Shown here: positions 5,817 through 14,411 of the stretch, piece by piece
How the letters are laid out: every line of letters starts with the position of its first letter
Numbering within the stretch: the stretch's first letter is position 1
Assembly (NCBI GenBank): GCA_905214825.1
Contig: CAJMNV010000036.1
Span: forward strand, 1 to 15,094
From: an uncultured bacterium
GTDB lineage: Bacteria; Bacillota; Clostridia; Lachnospirales; Anaerotignaceae
Length of the DNA: 15,094 nucleotides
Reading direction: 5' to 3'
Translations under genes and position numbers: made by a program
The notes under the pieces: model-generated
What the model saw: only the letters and a program-made list of their open reading frames with translations
Told to the model about the DNA's origin: nothing
Database searches by the model: none

Positions 5817-7397
5817 TTATATTCTATACTTTTCAAATATATGTTCTGCCACAGCCACACCGTCCACAGCTGCCGAAACAATACCACCTGCATAACCTGC
5901 TCCCTCACCAATGGGATACAGTCCAGACAAAGAAACACTTTCCCGCATTGCATTACGCAAAATACGTACAGGGGAAGAACTACGACTTTCCACAGCTGTC
6001 AAAATGGCATCTGGTCTATCGAAACCTTTCAATTTTTTACCAAATGCCTGTAAACCCTCTTTGAGTGCCTCTATCATAAACGCAGGAAAGATTTCCTCCA
6101 TATTCGCAAATGTTGTTTTTGGACAGTAAGAGGGTATCACTTCTTTGATACCATCTTCTGTGTTATCTAAAAACTGTCCAACCATTTGTATGGGTGCTGT
6201 ATAATTGCCACCACCTGCCAAAAATGCTTTTTCTTCCAAATCTTGTTGGAAATACATACCTGCCAATGGGTGACTACTGCCAAAATCCTCTGGGAATACT
6301 TGCACCAATACTGCCGCATTGGCATTTTTGCCATCTCGTGCATGTTCACTCATACCATTGACAGCAAGACGCCCTTTTTCAGAAGATGCTGCAACCACAT
6401 ATCCCCCAGGACACATACAAAATGTATATACCCCTCTGTTTTTTTGTGTGGTATATGTCAAACGATAATCTGCTGCTGGCAATTTTTCTGCAAATGCTCC
6501 ATATTGTGCCGCATTGACCATACTTTGTGGATGTTCGATACGTACACCCATTGCAAAAGGCTTTTGTTCCAATGTAATTTGTTTTTCAAATAACATGGTA
6601 AATGTATCTCTTGCACTATGTCCCAATGCCAATATCACATCATTTGTTTCTATTTTTTCTGTTCCATTGACTTCCACAGCCGTCACATGCCCATTTTCAT
6701 GGAATATATCTGTCAATTTTGTAAAAAACCGTACTTCGCCCCCCAATGCAATAATACGTTCTCTCATTTGTTTTACCACATCACGCAACAAATCAGTGCC
6801 AATATGCGGCTTATTATCATACAATATTTCTTTTGGTGCCCCTGCCGCAACCAGTTCTTCCAAAACCTTACGACAACGTATGTCTTTGATACGAGTTGTC
6901 AATTTCCCATCAGAAAATGTCCCCGCACCACCTTCGCCAAACTGCACATTATTTTCTGTATCCAATTCTCCTGTTTGCCAAAAATGCGAAACAGCTTTGC
7001 TGCGACTCTCCACATCACCACCACGTTCCAACACAACAGGACGCAACCCCATTTGTGCCAGCAACAAAGAGGCAAACAATCCCGCAGGACCAAATCCTAC
7101 CACGACTGGTCGTTTTTCCATATGACATTTTCCCGTAGGCAAATGATATGTCAAATCAGGGCTTTTTGTAATTTGTTTATTTTTTATTTTGGCAAGTTTT
7201 TTTTGTTCTTGCAACACCACAACATCCACCACATACACATAATGGATATTATCTTTTTTGCGTGCATCTAAAGAACGGCGAAATATATGCAATTTTTGTA
7301 TTTCATCAACAGATATGTCCAATACTTTCGCCACTTTTTGTTGCAATGCATATTGTTTGTGGTCAATGGGCAATTTCAAATCTGTTATCCGTATCAT
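5817..7397 (-). CDS. COG2509-type FAD-dependent dehydrogenase
   Basis: A 526-residue soluble flavoprotein of the uncharacterised FAD-dependent dehydrogenase group COG2509. An N-terminal domain of about 90 residues (MIRITDLKLPIDH start, KLHIFRRSLDARKK at 35-48) precedes the dinucleotide-binding fold with VVVGFGPAGLFAS (98-110). The group's hallmark NVQFGEGGAGTFSDGKLTTR is at 150-169, and a C-terminal FAD contact IGEGAGYAGGI lies near the end. Its substrate is unknown. I chose ATG 7397 because GGAGGAAG lies just upstream and homology starts there; the frame is open further upstream inside truA. The gene overlaps truA by 35 bp, so the two are probably translationally coupled. A terminator follows at once. 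Confidence 0.9.
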   Translation of the reverse strand: MIRITDLKLPIDHKQYALQQKVAKVLDISVDEIQKLHIFRRSLDARKKDNIHYVYVVDVVVLQEQKKLAKIKNKQITKSPDLTYHLPTGKCHMEKRPVVVGFGPAGLFASLLLAQMGLRPVVLERGGDVESRSKAVSHFWQTGELDTENNVQFGEGGAGTFSDGKLTTRIKDIRCRKVLEELVAAGAPKEILYDNKPHIGTDLLRDVVKQMRERIIALGGEVRFFTKLTDIFHENGHVTAVEVNGTEKIETNDVILALGHSARDTFTMLFEKQITLEQKPFAMGVRIEHPQSMVNAAQYGAFAEKLPAADYRLTYTTQKNRGVYTFCMCPGGYVVAASSEKGRLAVNGMSEHARDGKNANAAVLVQVFPEDFGSSHPLAGMYFQQDLEEKAFLAGGGNYTAPIQMVGQFLDNTEDGIKEVIPSYCPKTTFANMEEIFPAFMIEALKEGLQAFGKKLKGFDRPDAILTAVESRSSSPVRILRNAMRESVSLSGLYPIGEGAGYAGGIVSAAVDGVAVAEHIFEKYRI

Positions 7398-8130
7398 AAA
7401 ACACTTCCTCCAACACAAGACCTTTTGCAGGTGCTGTAAAACCTGCTTGCTCTCGTTGTTTTGCCTGCAAAATATTTTCCATATCCTGCACACTTTTTTT
7501 GTCTTCTCCCACTTCAATGAGTGTCCCTGTCAATATCCGTACCATTTGATATAAAAATCCATTACCTGTATATGCAAGCACCAATTTCTGCCCTTGTTGG
7601 GTAATGGTAATATCAAAAATGGTACGCACAGATGATTTTTTCATACGTTTGTTTGCACAAAAACTTTTGAAATCATGCGTTCCTACAAAAACAGCTGCTG
7701 CTTGTTCCATTTTTTGTATATCCAAATCATCTTTACACCAAAAACTATATTTGCGTGCAAACACAGGTGGCATATCACCCAACCAAATCGTATACACATA
7801 TCGTTTTGCTTTGGCGTGCAAACGGGCATGAAACCGCCCGTCTACCTTTTCCAAAGCCAATATACCAATATCTTCTGGCAATTTTTGATTGATTGCCTGT
7901 TTCAGTTCTGTCACTGTGCCTTTCCAGTCCATATGAAAATTTGCCACTTGTCCTTTTGCATGTGTACCTGCGTCTGTTCTGCCAGAACCAAAAATTTCTG
8001 TTTCTGTACCTGCCAAATCCGAAATAATATTTTCCAATTTCGCTTGTATGGTGTTGTTGGTATTGCCTTGCTTTTGCCATCCATCATATCTGCCACCATC
8101 ATAACACAATACCATTTTGTAATTTTGCAT
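7363..8130 (-). CDS. truA: tRNA pseudouridine(38-40) synthase
   Basis: A 255-residue TruA-type enzyme that turns uridines 38-40 in the tRNA anticodon arm into pseudouridine. The catalytic motif GSGRTDAGTHA is at 48-58 with the active Asp at 53. YDGGRYDGWQKQ near the start and the C-terminal GNGFLYQMVRILTGTLIEVG are also typical. I take the ATG at 8130, with GGGTG about 6 nt upstream. A GTG three codons earlier would overlap that ribosome site. It starts 15 bp after the pyrophosphatase gene and overlaps the FAD dehydrogenase gene, so the three form one operon. The length is normal for the family. Confidence 0.95.
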   Translation of the reverse strand: MQNYKMVLCYDGGRYDGWQKQGNTNNTIQAKLENIISDLAGTETEIFGSGRTDAGTHAKGQVANFHMDWKGTVTELKQAINQKLPEDIGILALEKVDGRFHARLHAKAKRYVYTIWLGDMPPVFARKYSFWCKDDLDIQKMEQAAAVFVGTHDFKSFCANKRMKKSSVRTIFDITITQQGQKLVLAYTGNGFLYQMVRILTGTLIEVGEDKKSVQDMENILQAKQREQAGFTAPAKGLVLEEVFYDTDNRFEIAH

Positions 8131-8145
8131 GATATTCACCCACGA

Positions 8146-9783
8146 TTATAATGCATTCAATATAGAAGGTACAAACTGTTTCTTTCTGGATACCACACCC
8201 GGCAAATGAATATATGTTTCTGTTGCAGTACCACCAAATGCTTTTTCTACAAATTCTTTTGCATCTTTGCCAAAGAATACCAAATCAGAAGACTCCTCAA
8301 TGATATTTGTCAACAAGAAGAACAACATATCCAAATCACCTGTGCCTTGTTCCGCCATAAAATCTGCGATTTGTCCACGCAAGTCTTCCAAAGCAGATTT
8401 ATCCAAAGAAGAAATCTGCCCTGCACCAAATGACAAACCGTTTGCATTAAATTTTTTGAAGTCTTGATAAAAAATTTCTTTTGGTGTTTTACCTGCCAAA
8501 TTGCTACCTGCACGAAACATATTTTCTGCATGTTCTTTGATGTCAATGCCTGCAATTTTTGCCAATGCTTCTGCTGCTTTCTGGTCTGTTGGTGTGCAAG
8601 TGGGAGAACGAAACATCAATGTATCAGACAATATTGCAGAACACATCAAACCTGCCATATTTTTGGGTATCTCTACACCATTTTCCAAATACATGTTATA
8701 CACAATGGTAGAAGTACAACCCACAGGCTGATTACGGAAATAAACTGGTATGGTTGTCTGCATGGTTCCCAAACGGTGATGGTCAATAATTTCTAAAACT
8801 TCTGCTTCCTCAATACCATTGACTGCCTGAGATTTTTCATTATGGTCTACCATAATAATTTTTTTGTTTGTCATATCCAACAAAGAACGTCTAGACAACA
8901 TACCTTTATAATTGCCGTCACTATCTATCACAGGGAAATCACGATGGCGGATTTTTGCCAGTGTTTCTTTGATTTCTGTGATAAAATCGTCCATATAGAA
9001 TGTCACCAGATTATCTTTTTTCATAAAATAGGACAAAGGTGTACTTTGGCTAATCAATCTTGCTGTCATATAAGTATCATGTGGTGTACCAATCACCACG
9101 CAACCTTTTTCTTTCGCCAATTCCTGAATACTTTCAGAAACATTTGCTCCCATACATACCACCAAACAACCAATACCACTTTCCACAGCACAAAGTTGTG
9201 ATTCGTAACGGTTTCCTGTCAGCAAAATATCTCCTTTTTCCAAATATGTTTCCATCAATTCTGGATTTGCAGCACCAATGAGTATTTTACCACCTTCTGG
9301 TACAATATCTTCTGGATTGCCCACAATCATTTCTCCATCAATGGCTTCCAAAATATTATGATATTTTGTTTTAGATAACGACAATATTCTTGTTTCGTAT
9401 ACGTCCATATTTGCAGTTGCAATATCTTTTACAGAAATAATACCTTCCAGTTTTCCATCATACACAATCGGCATTGTAGGTTCTTCTGTATCTCGCATAA
9501 TTGTCCATGCATTTTTCAAAGAAATTTCTTTGGACAAACCAATGGTTGGTTTAATGGAAACGTCTTTTACCTGTGTACCCACATGGGCAATATATTCTGG
9601 TGCTTTCACACCAAAAAAGTCCAACACATATTGTGTTTCACTGCTTACATCACCCGCACGTTTGGGGACATGATTTTCTTCCGAAATTTGATTTTTCAAA
9701 TTTGCATATGCAATCGCAGAGCAAATAGAATCTGTGTCTGGGTTTTTATGCCCAATGACAAAAATATCCTTTTTTCTATTCAT
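8146..9783 (-). CDS. ppaC: Mn-dependent family II pyrophosphatase with CBS and DRTGG domains
   Basis: This 545-residue soluble enzyme hydrolyses pyrophosphate to phosphate. It has the DHH-family metal motifs GHKNPDTDS (11-19), VDHNEKSQA (312-320) and IIDHHRLG (332-339), and the C-terminal substrate-binding SRKKQ (532-536) of the DHHA2 domain. Between the first and second metal motifs lies an insert of about 240 residues: CBS domain 1 (about 72-130), a DRTGG-like domain (about 170-245) and CBS domain 2 (about 248-305). Enzymes of this CBS-PPase type are controlled by adenine nucleotides in related Clostridia. The ATG at 9783 has AAGGAGAA upstream. It is the first gene of the ppaC-truA-FAD operon, and its consensus promoter fits a housekeeping role. 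Confidence 0.94.
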   Translation of the reverse strand: MNRKKDIFVIGHKNPDTDSICSAIAYANLKNQISEENHVPKRAGDVSSETQYVLDFFGVKAPEYIAHVGTQVKDVSIKPTIGLSKEISLKNAWTIMRDTEEPTMPIVYDGKLEGIISVKDIATANMDVYETRILSLSKTKYHNILEAIDGEMIVGNPEDIVPEGGKILIGAANPELMETYLEKGDILLTGNRYESQLCAVESGIGCLVVCMGANVSESIQELAKEKGCVVIGTPHDTYMTARLISQSTPLSYFMKKDNLVTFYMDDFITEIKETLAKIRHRDFPVIDSDGNYKGMLSRRSLLDMTNKKIIMVDHNEKSQAVNGIEEAEVLEIIDHHRLGTMQTTIPVYFRNQPVGCTSTIVYNMYLENGVEIPKNMAGLMCSAILSDTLMFRSPTCTPTDQKAAEALAKIAGIDIKEHAENMFRAGSNLAGKTPKEIFYQDFKKFNANGLSFGAGQISSLDKSALEDLRGQIADFMAEQGTGDLDMLFFLLTNIIEESSDLVFFGKDAKEFVEKAFGGTATETYIHLPGVVSRKKQFVPSILNAL

Positions 9784-9860
9784 AATATATTCTCCTTCCT
9801 GTTTTACCATATAAAGAAAAGACGCCAAAAGCGTCATATTGATTACTTCTAAGCGTCCTA

Positions 9861-9889
9861 ATTATATCTTTTTCCGAAAAAATCGTCAA
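9861..9889 (-). promoter_or_regulatory. Consensus promoter of the ppaC operon
   Basis: On the - strand TTGACG (9889-9884), a 17-bp spacer and a perfect TATAAT (9866-9861) lie 78 bp before the ppaC start. No operator-like repeat overlaps it. Confidence 0.85.
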
Positions 9890-9955
9890 TCGTTTCAAAC
9901 AAATATCATAACTTTTTATCAAAAACAAATAAATTCCTAGTATTTTTATTGGTAT

Positions 9956-10609
9956 TCATTGTTGTGTATGTTGTATTCTTTGATACCAAATATAAGACAT
10001 CACCATTGGTACAGTATACATCAAAACCAACATTACCATACACAACCAGAACAACAACATTTGTTTTGCTATCACAAAACAACCCATCACCAGCAACAAA
10101 CCACAAGCCACAAACATTCTACCACCCAATCTTTGTGTTTTGTTCCATACTGTTTCATCAGACAATGCCCATGGTGTTTTGATACCTGTAAAAAAATTAG
10201 ATTTGATTTTTGGCATTTGATTGCCCATCAGTACAAACAATACCCCTATCATTGCACAAATCACTTTGCCAACCACAATGGTATTTGGGTACAAACTTTC
10301 CACCAATGAAATACCAATCATTACAACCATAAATAACATCAATAATATTCGCATTGAGGTATATGTTGTTTCAAACCGTACATAATTTTGTTTTTTAGGG
10401 TCAATTTTGGGTAATATGGGCATCCATATTCCAATCAGTATATTCAATCCTGCCACAAAAAACAATTTGTATTTGTCGTCATATCGCACAACGTTACCAT
10501 CAACCCCCCACTGCATTGGTACTTGTACAGGCAATTTATTGTATACCATTAACACCATCAATGTTGGCAGTATACTCAGAAGCACAATCAATATTGTTTT
10601 TGGTTTCAT
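9956..10609 (-). CDS. sdpI: SdpI/DUF1648 family membrane protein
   Basis: A 217-residue membrane protein with about six hydrophobic helices (near 4-23, 48-66, 87-105, 112-130, 163-182 and 184-206). The segment LPVQVPMQWGVDGNVVRYDDK (26-46) is the DUF1648 signature, and IKSNFFTGIKTPWALSDETVW (135-155) is the SdpI signature. In Bacillus subtilis SdpI gives immunity to the SdpC toxin and also holds the repressor SdpR at the membrane when toxin is present. The ArsR gene directly upstream supports that arrangement. No sdpABC toxin genes are in the window, so its trigger here may be another peptide or membrane stress. AGGAGGG precedes the ATG, inside the arsR frame. Confidence 0.9.
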   Translation of the reverse strand: MKPKTILIVLLSILPTLMVLMVYNKLPVQVPMQWGVDGNVVRYDDKYKLFFVAGLNILIGIWMPILPKIDPKKQNYVRFETTYTSMRILLMLFMVVMIGISLVESLYPNTIVVGKVICAMIGVLFVLMGNQMPKIKSNFFTGIKTPWALSDETVWNKTQRLGGRMFVACGLLLVMGCFVIAKQMLLFWLCMVMLVLMYTVPMVMSYIWYQRIQHTQQ

Positions 10610-10877
10610 ATTTGTTCCCTCCTGTCAATGAAATCATAAATCCCATCAATTCGTCCAATACCGAAAGATTTAATTCATAATAGATGTATTTTCCCTTTTT
10701 ATTATCACTAATCAATTCCGCCTCTTTCAGCACAGACAAATGGTGTGATATGGTTGCATTTGTCATTTGAAAATGCCCTGCAATTTCCCCTGCTGTCAAA
10801 GGCTTTTCTTTCAAAATGAGCAATATCTGTCTGCGTGTGGCATCGCTCATGGCTTTCCAAGTTTCTTGTATCCCCAA
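10536..10877 (-). CDS. sdpR: ArsR family repressor (SdpR-like)
   Basis: A 113-residue winged helix-turn-helix protein. KAMSDATRRQILLIL (8-22), LTAGEIAGHF (27-36) and the recognition helix NATISHHLSVLKEA (40-53), then the wing KKGKYIYYEL (60-69), are typical of ArsR. The metal-binding cysteines of ArsR/SmtB sensors are missing, in line with the SdpR-type subgroup. I take the TTG at 10877 because AGGAG lies 9 nt upstream; a TTG at 10886 directly abuts that site. The last 24 residues or so are encoded within the sdpI start region, giving a 74-bp overlap. Two near-identical 20-bp palindromes flank its promoter, so autorepression of arsR-sdpI is likely. Confidence 0.88.
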   Translation of the reverse strand: MGIQETWKAMSDATRRQILLILKEKPLTAGEIAGHFQMTNATISHHLSVLKEAELISDNKKGKYIYYELNLSVLDELMGFMISLTGGNKYETKNNIDCASEYTANIDGVNGIQ

Positions 10878-10894
10878 AATAAACAACTCCTATC

Positions 10895-10914
10895 ATTTAG
10901 ATAATTATCTAAAT
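10895..10914. promoter_or_regulatory. ArsR operator, downstream copy
   Basis: ATTTAGATAATTATCTAAAT is a perfect 20-bp palindrome over the predicted transcription start and just before the arsR ribosome site. Binding here would block RNA polymerase. It is most likely the site of the ArsR protein it precedes. Confidence 0.8.
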
Positions 10915-10916
10915 AT

Positions 10917-10945
10917 AAAATAACCTACTTTTATCATTTTGTCAA
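10917..10945 (-). promoter_or_regulatory. Promoter of the arsR-sdpI operon
   Basis: On the - strand TTGACA (10945-10940), a 17-bp spacer and TATTTT (10922-10917). It sits between the two 20-bp operators. Confidence 0.72.
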
Positions 10946-10949
10946 TAAT

Positions 10950-10969
10950 ATTTTGATATTTATCTAAAT
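10950..10969. promoter_or_regulatory. ArsR operator, upstream copy
   Basis: Read on the - strand this is ATTTAGATAAATATCAAAAT, matching the palindrome at 10895-10914 in 18 of 20 positions. It lies just upstream of the arsR -35. Centres of the two sites are 55 bp apart. It also lies 9 bp before the -35 of the divergent + strand promoter at 10979, so the repressor might affect that gene too. Confidence 0.65.
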
Positions 10970-10978
10970 GTTTTTTTA

Positions 10979-11007
10979 TTGCCAATTCTCTAAAATACTT
11001 TTATGAT
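10979..11007 (+). promoter_or_regulatory. Promoter of the four-Cys small protein gene
   Basis: TTGCCA (10979-10984), a 17-bp spacer and TATGAT (11002-11007) stand 24 bp before the TTG start. The arrangement is divergent from the arsR promoter. Confidence 0.7.
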
Positions 11008-11031
11008 ATTGCTAAGAAAGGAGGGATACAT

Positions 11032-11208
11032 TTGAAATCGCAATGCAACACTTGTTTATATTATCAATATGATGAAAGTTATGACGAATATTATTGCGGG
11101 GTATCATTAGACGAGGACGAAATGGAGCGTTTTCTGACAGACCATTTTGCAAATTGCCCTTATTATCGTTTAGATGATAAATATGCCACCGTTCGCCGCC
11201 AAATGTGA
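11032..11208 (+). CDS. Small four-cysteine protein, DUF6472-like
   Basis: A 58-residue acidic protein starting at TTG with a strong AAAGGAGGG ribosome site at 11017-11025. It reads CNTCLYYQYDESYDEYYCG near the start (residues 5-23), LDEDEMERFL at 26-35, CPYY at 42-45 and ends in RRQM. Cysteines at 5, 8, 22 and 42 suggest a zinc or similar metal site (CxxC plus two single Cys). The pattern matches what I remember of the clostridial DUF6472 family, which has no known function. That family name should be checked. It is easily missed because of its length and TTG start. It has its own promoter; the signal peptidase gene follows after a hairpin. Confidence 0.8.
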   Translation: MKSQCNTCLYYQYDESYDEYYCGVSLDEDEMERFLTDHFANCPYYRLDDKYATVRRQM

Positions 11209-11271
11209 TACCCTTACCAAAAAATAACAGCCAAAAATATACAAAATTCCCTTGCTTGTTGTTTTCAAAAA

Positions 11272-11297
11272 CCGTATACTAAGTATACGGAAATTTT
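11272..11297 (+). terminator. Palindrome, possible terminator before the signal peptidase gene
   Basis: CCGTATAC and GTATACGG form a perfect 8-bp stem around TAA (11272-11290), followed by AAATTTTTG. It may end the transcript of the small Cys protein gene. The 3-nt loop and the three A before the T run are not ideal, so an operator for the next gene is an alternative. Confidence 0.5.
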
Positions 11298-11342
11298 TGA
11301 GAAATTTTGTCCGAAATTGTCAGCCAAAGGGGAACAAAGACA

Positions 11343-11825
11343 TTGCAATCAAAAATCAAAGAATGGAGAACAGTATTGTTGCGTGCAGTAACTATATTGA
11401 GCATATTATATCTTTTATGCTGGCCAATGCAGTTGGAAGGCAGCTCTATGGAACCAACATATAATCACCATGATATCGTTTGTTTCAATCGCCTTTCTGC
11501 AATATTACAAGATTACAAACATGGTGATATTGTCATATTTGATTATTTTGATAAAGACGGCAAACATACAGTATTAAAACGTATTGTTGGAAAAGCAGGC
11601 GACCACATTGAAATCAGCACAAATGGCGTCAAACGCAACGGTATTTTATTAGAAGAAGATTATACCATAGGCAAAACCACAGGTGCAGTAGATATGATTG
11701 TACCAGAGGATACTATTTTTGTATTGGGCGACCATCGAGACATCAGTTTTGACAGTCGTCATATGGGTGTCATATCCACAAAATATTTAAAAGGAAAAGT
11801 ATTGTTTCGCTTGTTTCCATTTTAA
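11343..11825 (+). CDS. lepB: Signal peptidase I
   Basis: A 160-residue type I signal peptidase (family S26) with one N-terminal membrane anchor (about 11-28) and an extracellular catalytic domain. The catalytic Ser35 lies in GSSMEPT (33-39) and the general base Lys79 in LKRIVGKAGD (78-87). Box E appears as GDHRDISFDSR (129-139). It should cut signal peptides from exported proteins. I chose the TTG at 11343 because AAAGGGGA ends 9 nt upstream; an in-frame TTG at 11307 would add 12 residues and lacks a good ribosome site. It is short, as is usual for Gram-positive enzymes. Nothing nearby identifies a dedicated substrate. Confidence 0.93.
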   Translation: MQSKIKEWRTVLLRAVTILSILYLLCWPMQLEGSSMEPTYNHHDIVCFNRLSAILQDYKHGDIVIFDYFDKDGKHTVLKRIVGKAGDHIEISTNGVKRNGILLEEDYTIGKTTGAVDMIVPEDTIFVLGDHRDISFDSRHMGVISTKYLKGKVLFRLFPF

Positions 11826-11831
11826 AAAATG

Positions 11832-11876
11832 CAAAAAGGAGAATACAGTGCAAAATCTATGTATTCTCCCTTATTG
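11832..11876. terminator. Bidirectional terminator between lepB and glgP
   Basis: A 10-bp perfect stem (11838-11847 with 11860-11869) around a 12-nt loop serves two converging genes. On the - strand it is followed by TTTTTG, on the + strand by CTTATTGTTTTT. Confidence 0.8.
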
Positions 11877-11914
11877 TTTTTATAAAGATGTATCTGCTTT
11901 TTTAATATTTTTTA

Positions 11915-14362
11915 TCATTGTGTAATATGCACGGATTTCAAATCCCAAATTTCATCTGCATATTGTTTGATGGTTCTATCGCTGGAAAATTTCCCACTTT
12001 TTGCTACATTACAAATTGCCATCTTTGCCCATTCTTTTTTATCACGATATGCTGCATCAATATCACGATGTGCTCTTGCATAATCTGCGTAATCTTGTAG
12101 CACAAAATATTCATCTGCTCTACCACCATATCCATTCAACAATGCATCATACAATTCACGGAACAAATCTGCATTGCGGTCAAACGTACCATCAATCAAG
12201 CTAGTCAAAGCCATTCTGACTTCTTGGTTCATATTATACACAGACCATGGGTCATAATATCCTTGATATTTTTGTTGCACTTCTTCTGCGGACATACCAA
12301 ATATAAATATATTTTCCTTGCCCACTTCTTCAAATATTTCCACATTTGCCCCATCCATTGTACCGATTGTCAATGCCCCATTGAGCATAAATTTCATATT
12401 CCCTGTACCAGAAGCCTCTTTCCCGGCTGTTGAAATTTGTTCGCTGACATCAGCCGCAGGAATCAGGCGTTCCGCCAACGACACACGATAATTTTCCAAA
12501 AATACCACCTTAATTTTACCACCAATGCTTTCATCATGATTGACCACATCTGCCACAGCATTTATCAATTTGATAATCAATTTTGCACGACGATACCCTG
12601 CTGCTGCTTTTGCCCCAAATATAAATGTTCTTGGTATCATATCCATATCTGGGTTCATTTTCAGTTGGTTGTACAGCCCAATGATATGCAAAACATTCAA
12701 CAGTTGGCGTTTGTATTCATGCAAACGTTTCACTTGTATATCAAATATACTGTCTGGATTGATGGTAATTCCTTTTGTTTCTTTTATATAATCTGCCAAT
12801 GCCTTTTTATTTTCTTTTTTGATTTCCATAAAACGCTGGCAGAATGTTTCATCTTCTGCATATGGCAGTAATTTTTCCAATTCTGTCAAATCTGTAATCC
12901 AACTATCTCCAATGGTTTCTGTAACCAATTTTGCCAAACCTTGATTTGCATGTAACAACCATCTTCTTTGTGTAATGCCATTTGTTTTGTTATTAAATTT
13001 TTCAGGATACAAAGCATAAAAATCTTTCAATTCTTGGTTTTTCAATATTTCTGTATGTAACGCTGCCACACCATTGACAGAATGACTGCCTACAATGGCA
13101 AGATATGCCATACGAATTTGACCGTCTGCAATAATTGCCATATTGCGAATTTTTTCAGGATTTTCACCATATTTTTGTTGCAATTCCAAACAATAACGAC
13201 GGTTAATTTCTTCCACAATCTGATAAATACGAGGCAACAAGCGACTAAACAATTCCATAGGCCATTTTTCTAATGCTTCCGCCATAATGGTATGATTGGT
13301 ATACGCACACACTTTTTTTGTAATTTCCCAAGCATCGTCCCAAGGCACATCGTTTTCGTCTACCAAAACACGCATCAATTCTGCCACAGCCACTGTGGGG
13401 TGTGTATCATTGAGCTGAAATGCCACTTTATCCGGCAATTCATGAAAATTACTATGTTTTTCTTTAAAACGTTGTACCACACGTTGCACCGTTGCAGAAA
13501 TAAAGAAATATTGCTGACGCAAACGCAATTCTTTTCCTTGTATATGTTCATCTGCTGGATATAGCACATCTGTCAAAGAACTTGCCAAGACTTCTTCTTC
13601 TGCTGCTTTTTGATAATTTCCCTCGTTAAAGAATTTCAAATCCAGTTTATTTTTGGCTCTGGCTTCCCATAAACGCAATGTATTTACGGTATTATTTCCA
13701 TATCCTATCACTGGATAGTCATAAGGTACTGCAATCACAGACTGATAATCTTCCTGTATAAAACGATACGCCCCATCTCCTTTTGGCACTGCACGCACAT
13801 ACCCACCAAATTTGACTTCCACAGCATATTCATTTCGTTTGATACCCCAAGGGTCTCCATTTTCCAACCAATTATCAGGTACTTCCACTTGATACCCATT
13901 TTCTAATTTCTGTTCAAAAATACCATAATGATAACGGATACCACAACCATACGCTGGTAACTCCAATGTGGACAAAGAATCTAAGAAACAAGCTGCCAAA
14001 CGTCCCAAACCACCATTACCCAAACCTGGATCGGGTTCTGCATCTTCTACTATGTTATAATCAATGCCCAATTCCTGCAAAACTTCTTTTACTTCTTCAT
14101 ACATCTGCAAATTGATAAGGCTATTTCCAAAAAATCTACCCATCAAAAATTCCATAGATAAATAATAAACCACTTTTACATCATCTTTGTTATACACATC
14201 ATGTGTTTGTATCCATTTATCTGTAATCACATCTCGCACTGCAAACACAGTTGCCTGATACACTTCCTCTGTTGTTGAAGCTTCCAACGGTTTTCGATAC
14301 AAAGTTTTAACTGTCTCTCGTATCATTTTTTTTAATGCTTCTTTTTCTATCAATGTATTCAT
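11915..14362 (-). CDS. glgP: Glycogen/starch/maltodextrin phosphorylase
   Basis: An 815-residue cytoplasmic enzyme (GT35 family) that releases glucose 1-phosphate from alpha-1,4-glucans using pyridoxal phosphate. The cofactor lysine is Lys657 in EASGTGNMKFMLNG (649-662). GLGNGGLGRLAACFLDSL (113-130), LNDTHPTVAVAELMR (317-331) and VKRLHEYKRQLLN (544-556) are also characteristic. I prefer the ATG at 14362, which has GGGGGA about 8 nt upstream, over the one five codons earlier that overlaps this site. Length is typical. It stands alone with its own promoter and terminator. The sequence alone does not say whether glycogen or maltodextrin is the main substrate. Confidence 0.95.
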   Translation of the reverse strand: MNTLIEKEALKKMIRETVKTLYRKPLEASTTEEVYQATVFAVRDVITDKWIQTHDVYNKDDVKVVYYLSMEFLMGRFFGNSLINLQMYEEVKEVLQELGIDYNIVEDAEPDPGLGNGGLGRLAACFLDSLSTLELPAYGCGIRYHYGIFEQKLENGYQVEVPDNWLENGDPWGIKRNEYAVEVKFGGYVRAVPKGDGAYRFIQEDYQSVIAVPYDYPVIGYGNNTVNTLRLWEARAKNKLDLKFFNEGNYQKAAEEEVLASSLTDVLYPADEHIQGKELRLRQQYFFISATVQRVVQRFKEKHSNFHELPDKVAFQLNDTHPTVAVAELMRVLVDENDVPWDDAWEITKKVCAYTNHTIMAEALEKWPMELFSRLLPRIYQIVEEINRRYCLELQQKYGENPEKIRNMAIIADGQIRMAYLAIVGSHSVNGVAALHTEILKNQELKDFYALYPEKFNNKTNGITQRRWLLHANQGLAKLVTETIGDSWITDLTELEKLLPYAEDETFCQRFMEIKKENKKALADYIKETKGITINPDSIFDIQVKRLHEYKRQLLNVLHIIGLYNQLKMNPDMDMIPRTFIFGAKAAAGYRRAKLIIKLINAVADVVNHDESIGGKIKVVFLENYRVSLAERLIPAADVSEQISTAGKEASGTGNMKFMLNGALTIGTMDGANVEIFEEVGKENIFIFGMSAEEVQQKYQGYYDPWSVYNMNQEVRMALTSLIDGTFDRNADLFRELYDALLNGYGGRADEYFVLQDYADYARAHRDIDAAYRDKKEWAKMAICNVAKSGKFSSDRTIKQYADEIWDLKSVHITQ

Positions 14363-14411
14363 ATTTGATTCCCCCATGTATTTTCATTTGCGATTATACT
14401 CTTTACTGTTC

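Noticed and set aside
9821..9859. Possible attenuator in the ppaC leader: GACGC occurs twice and can pair with one GCGTC
   Set aside because: The hairpin has only 5 bp, and the first GACGC lies at the expected transcription start, so it would hardly be in the RNA.
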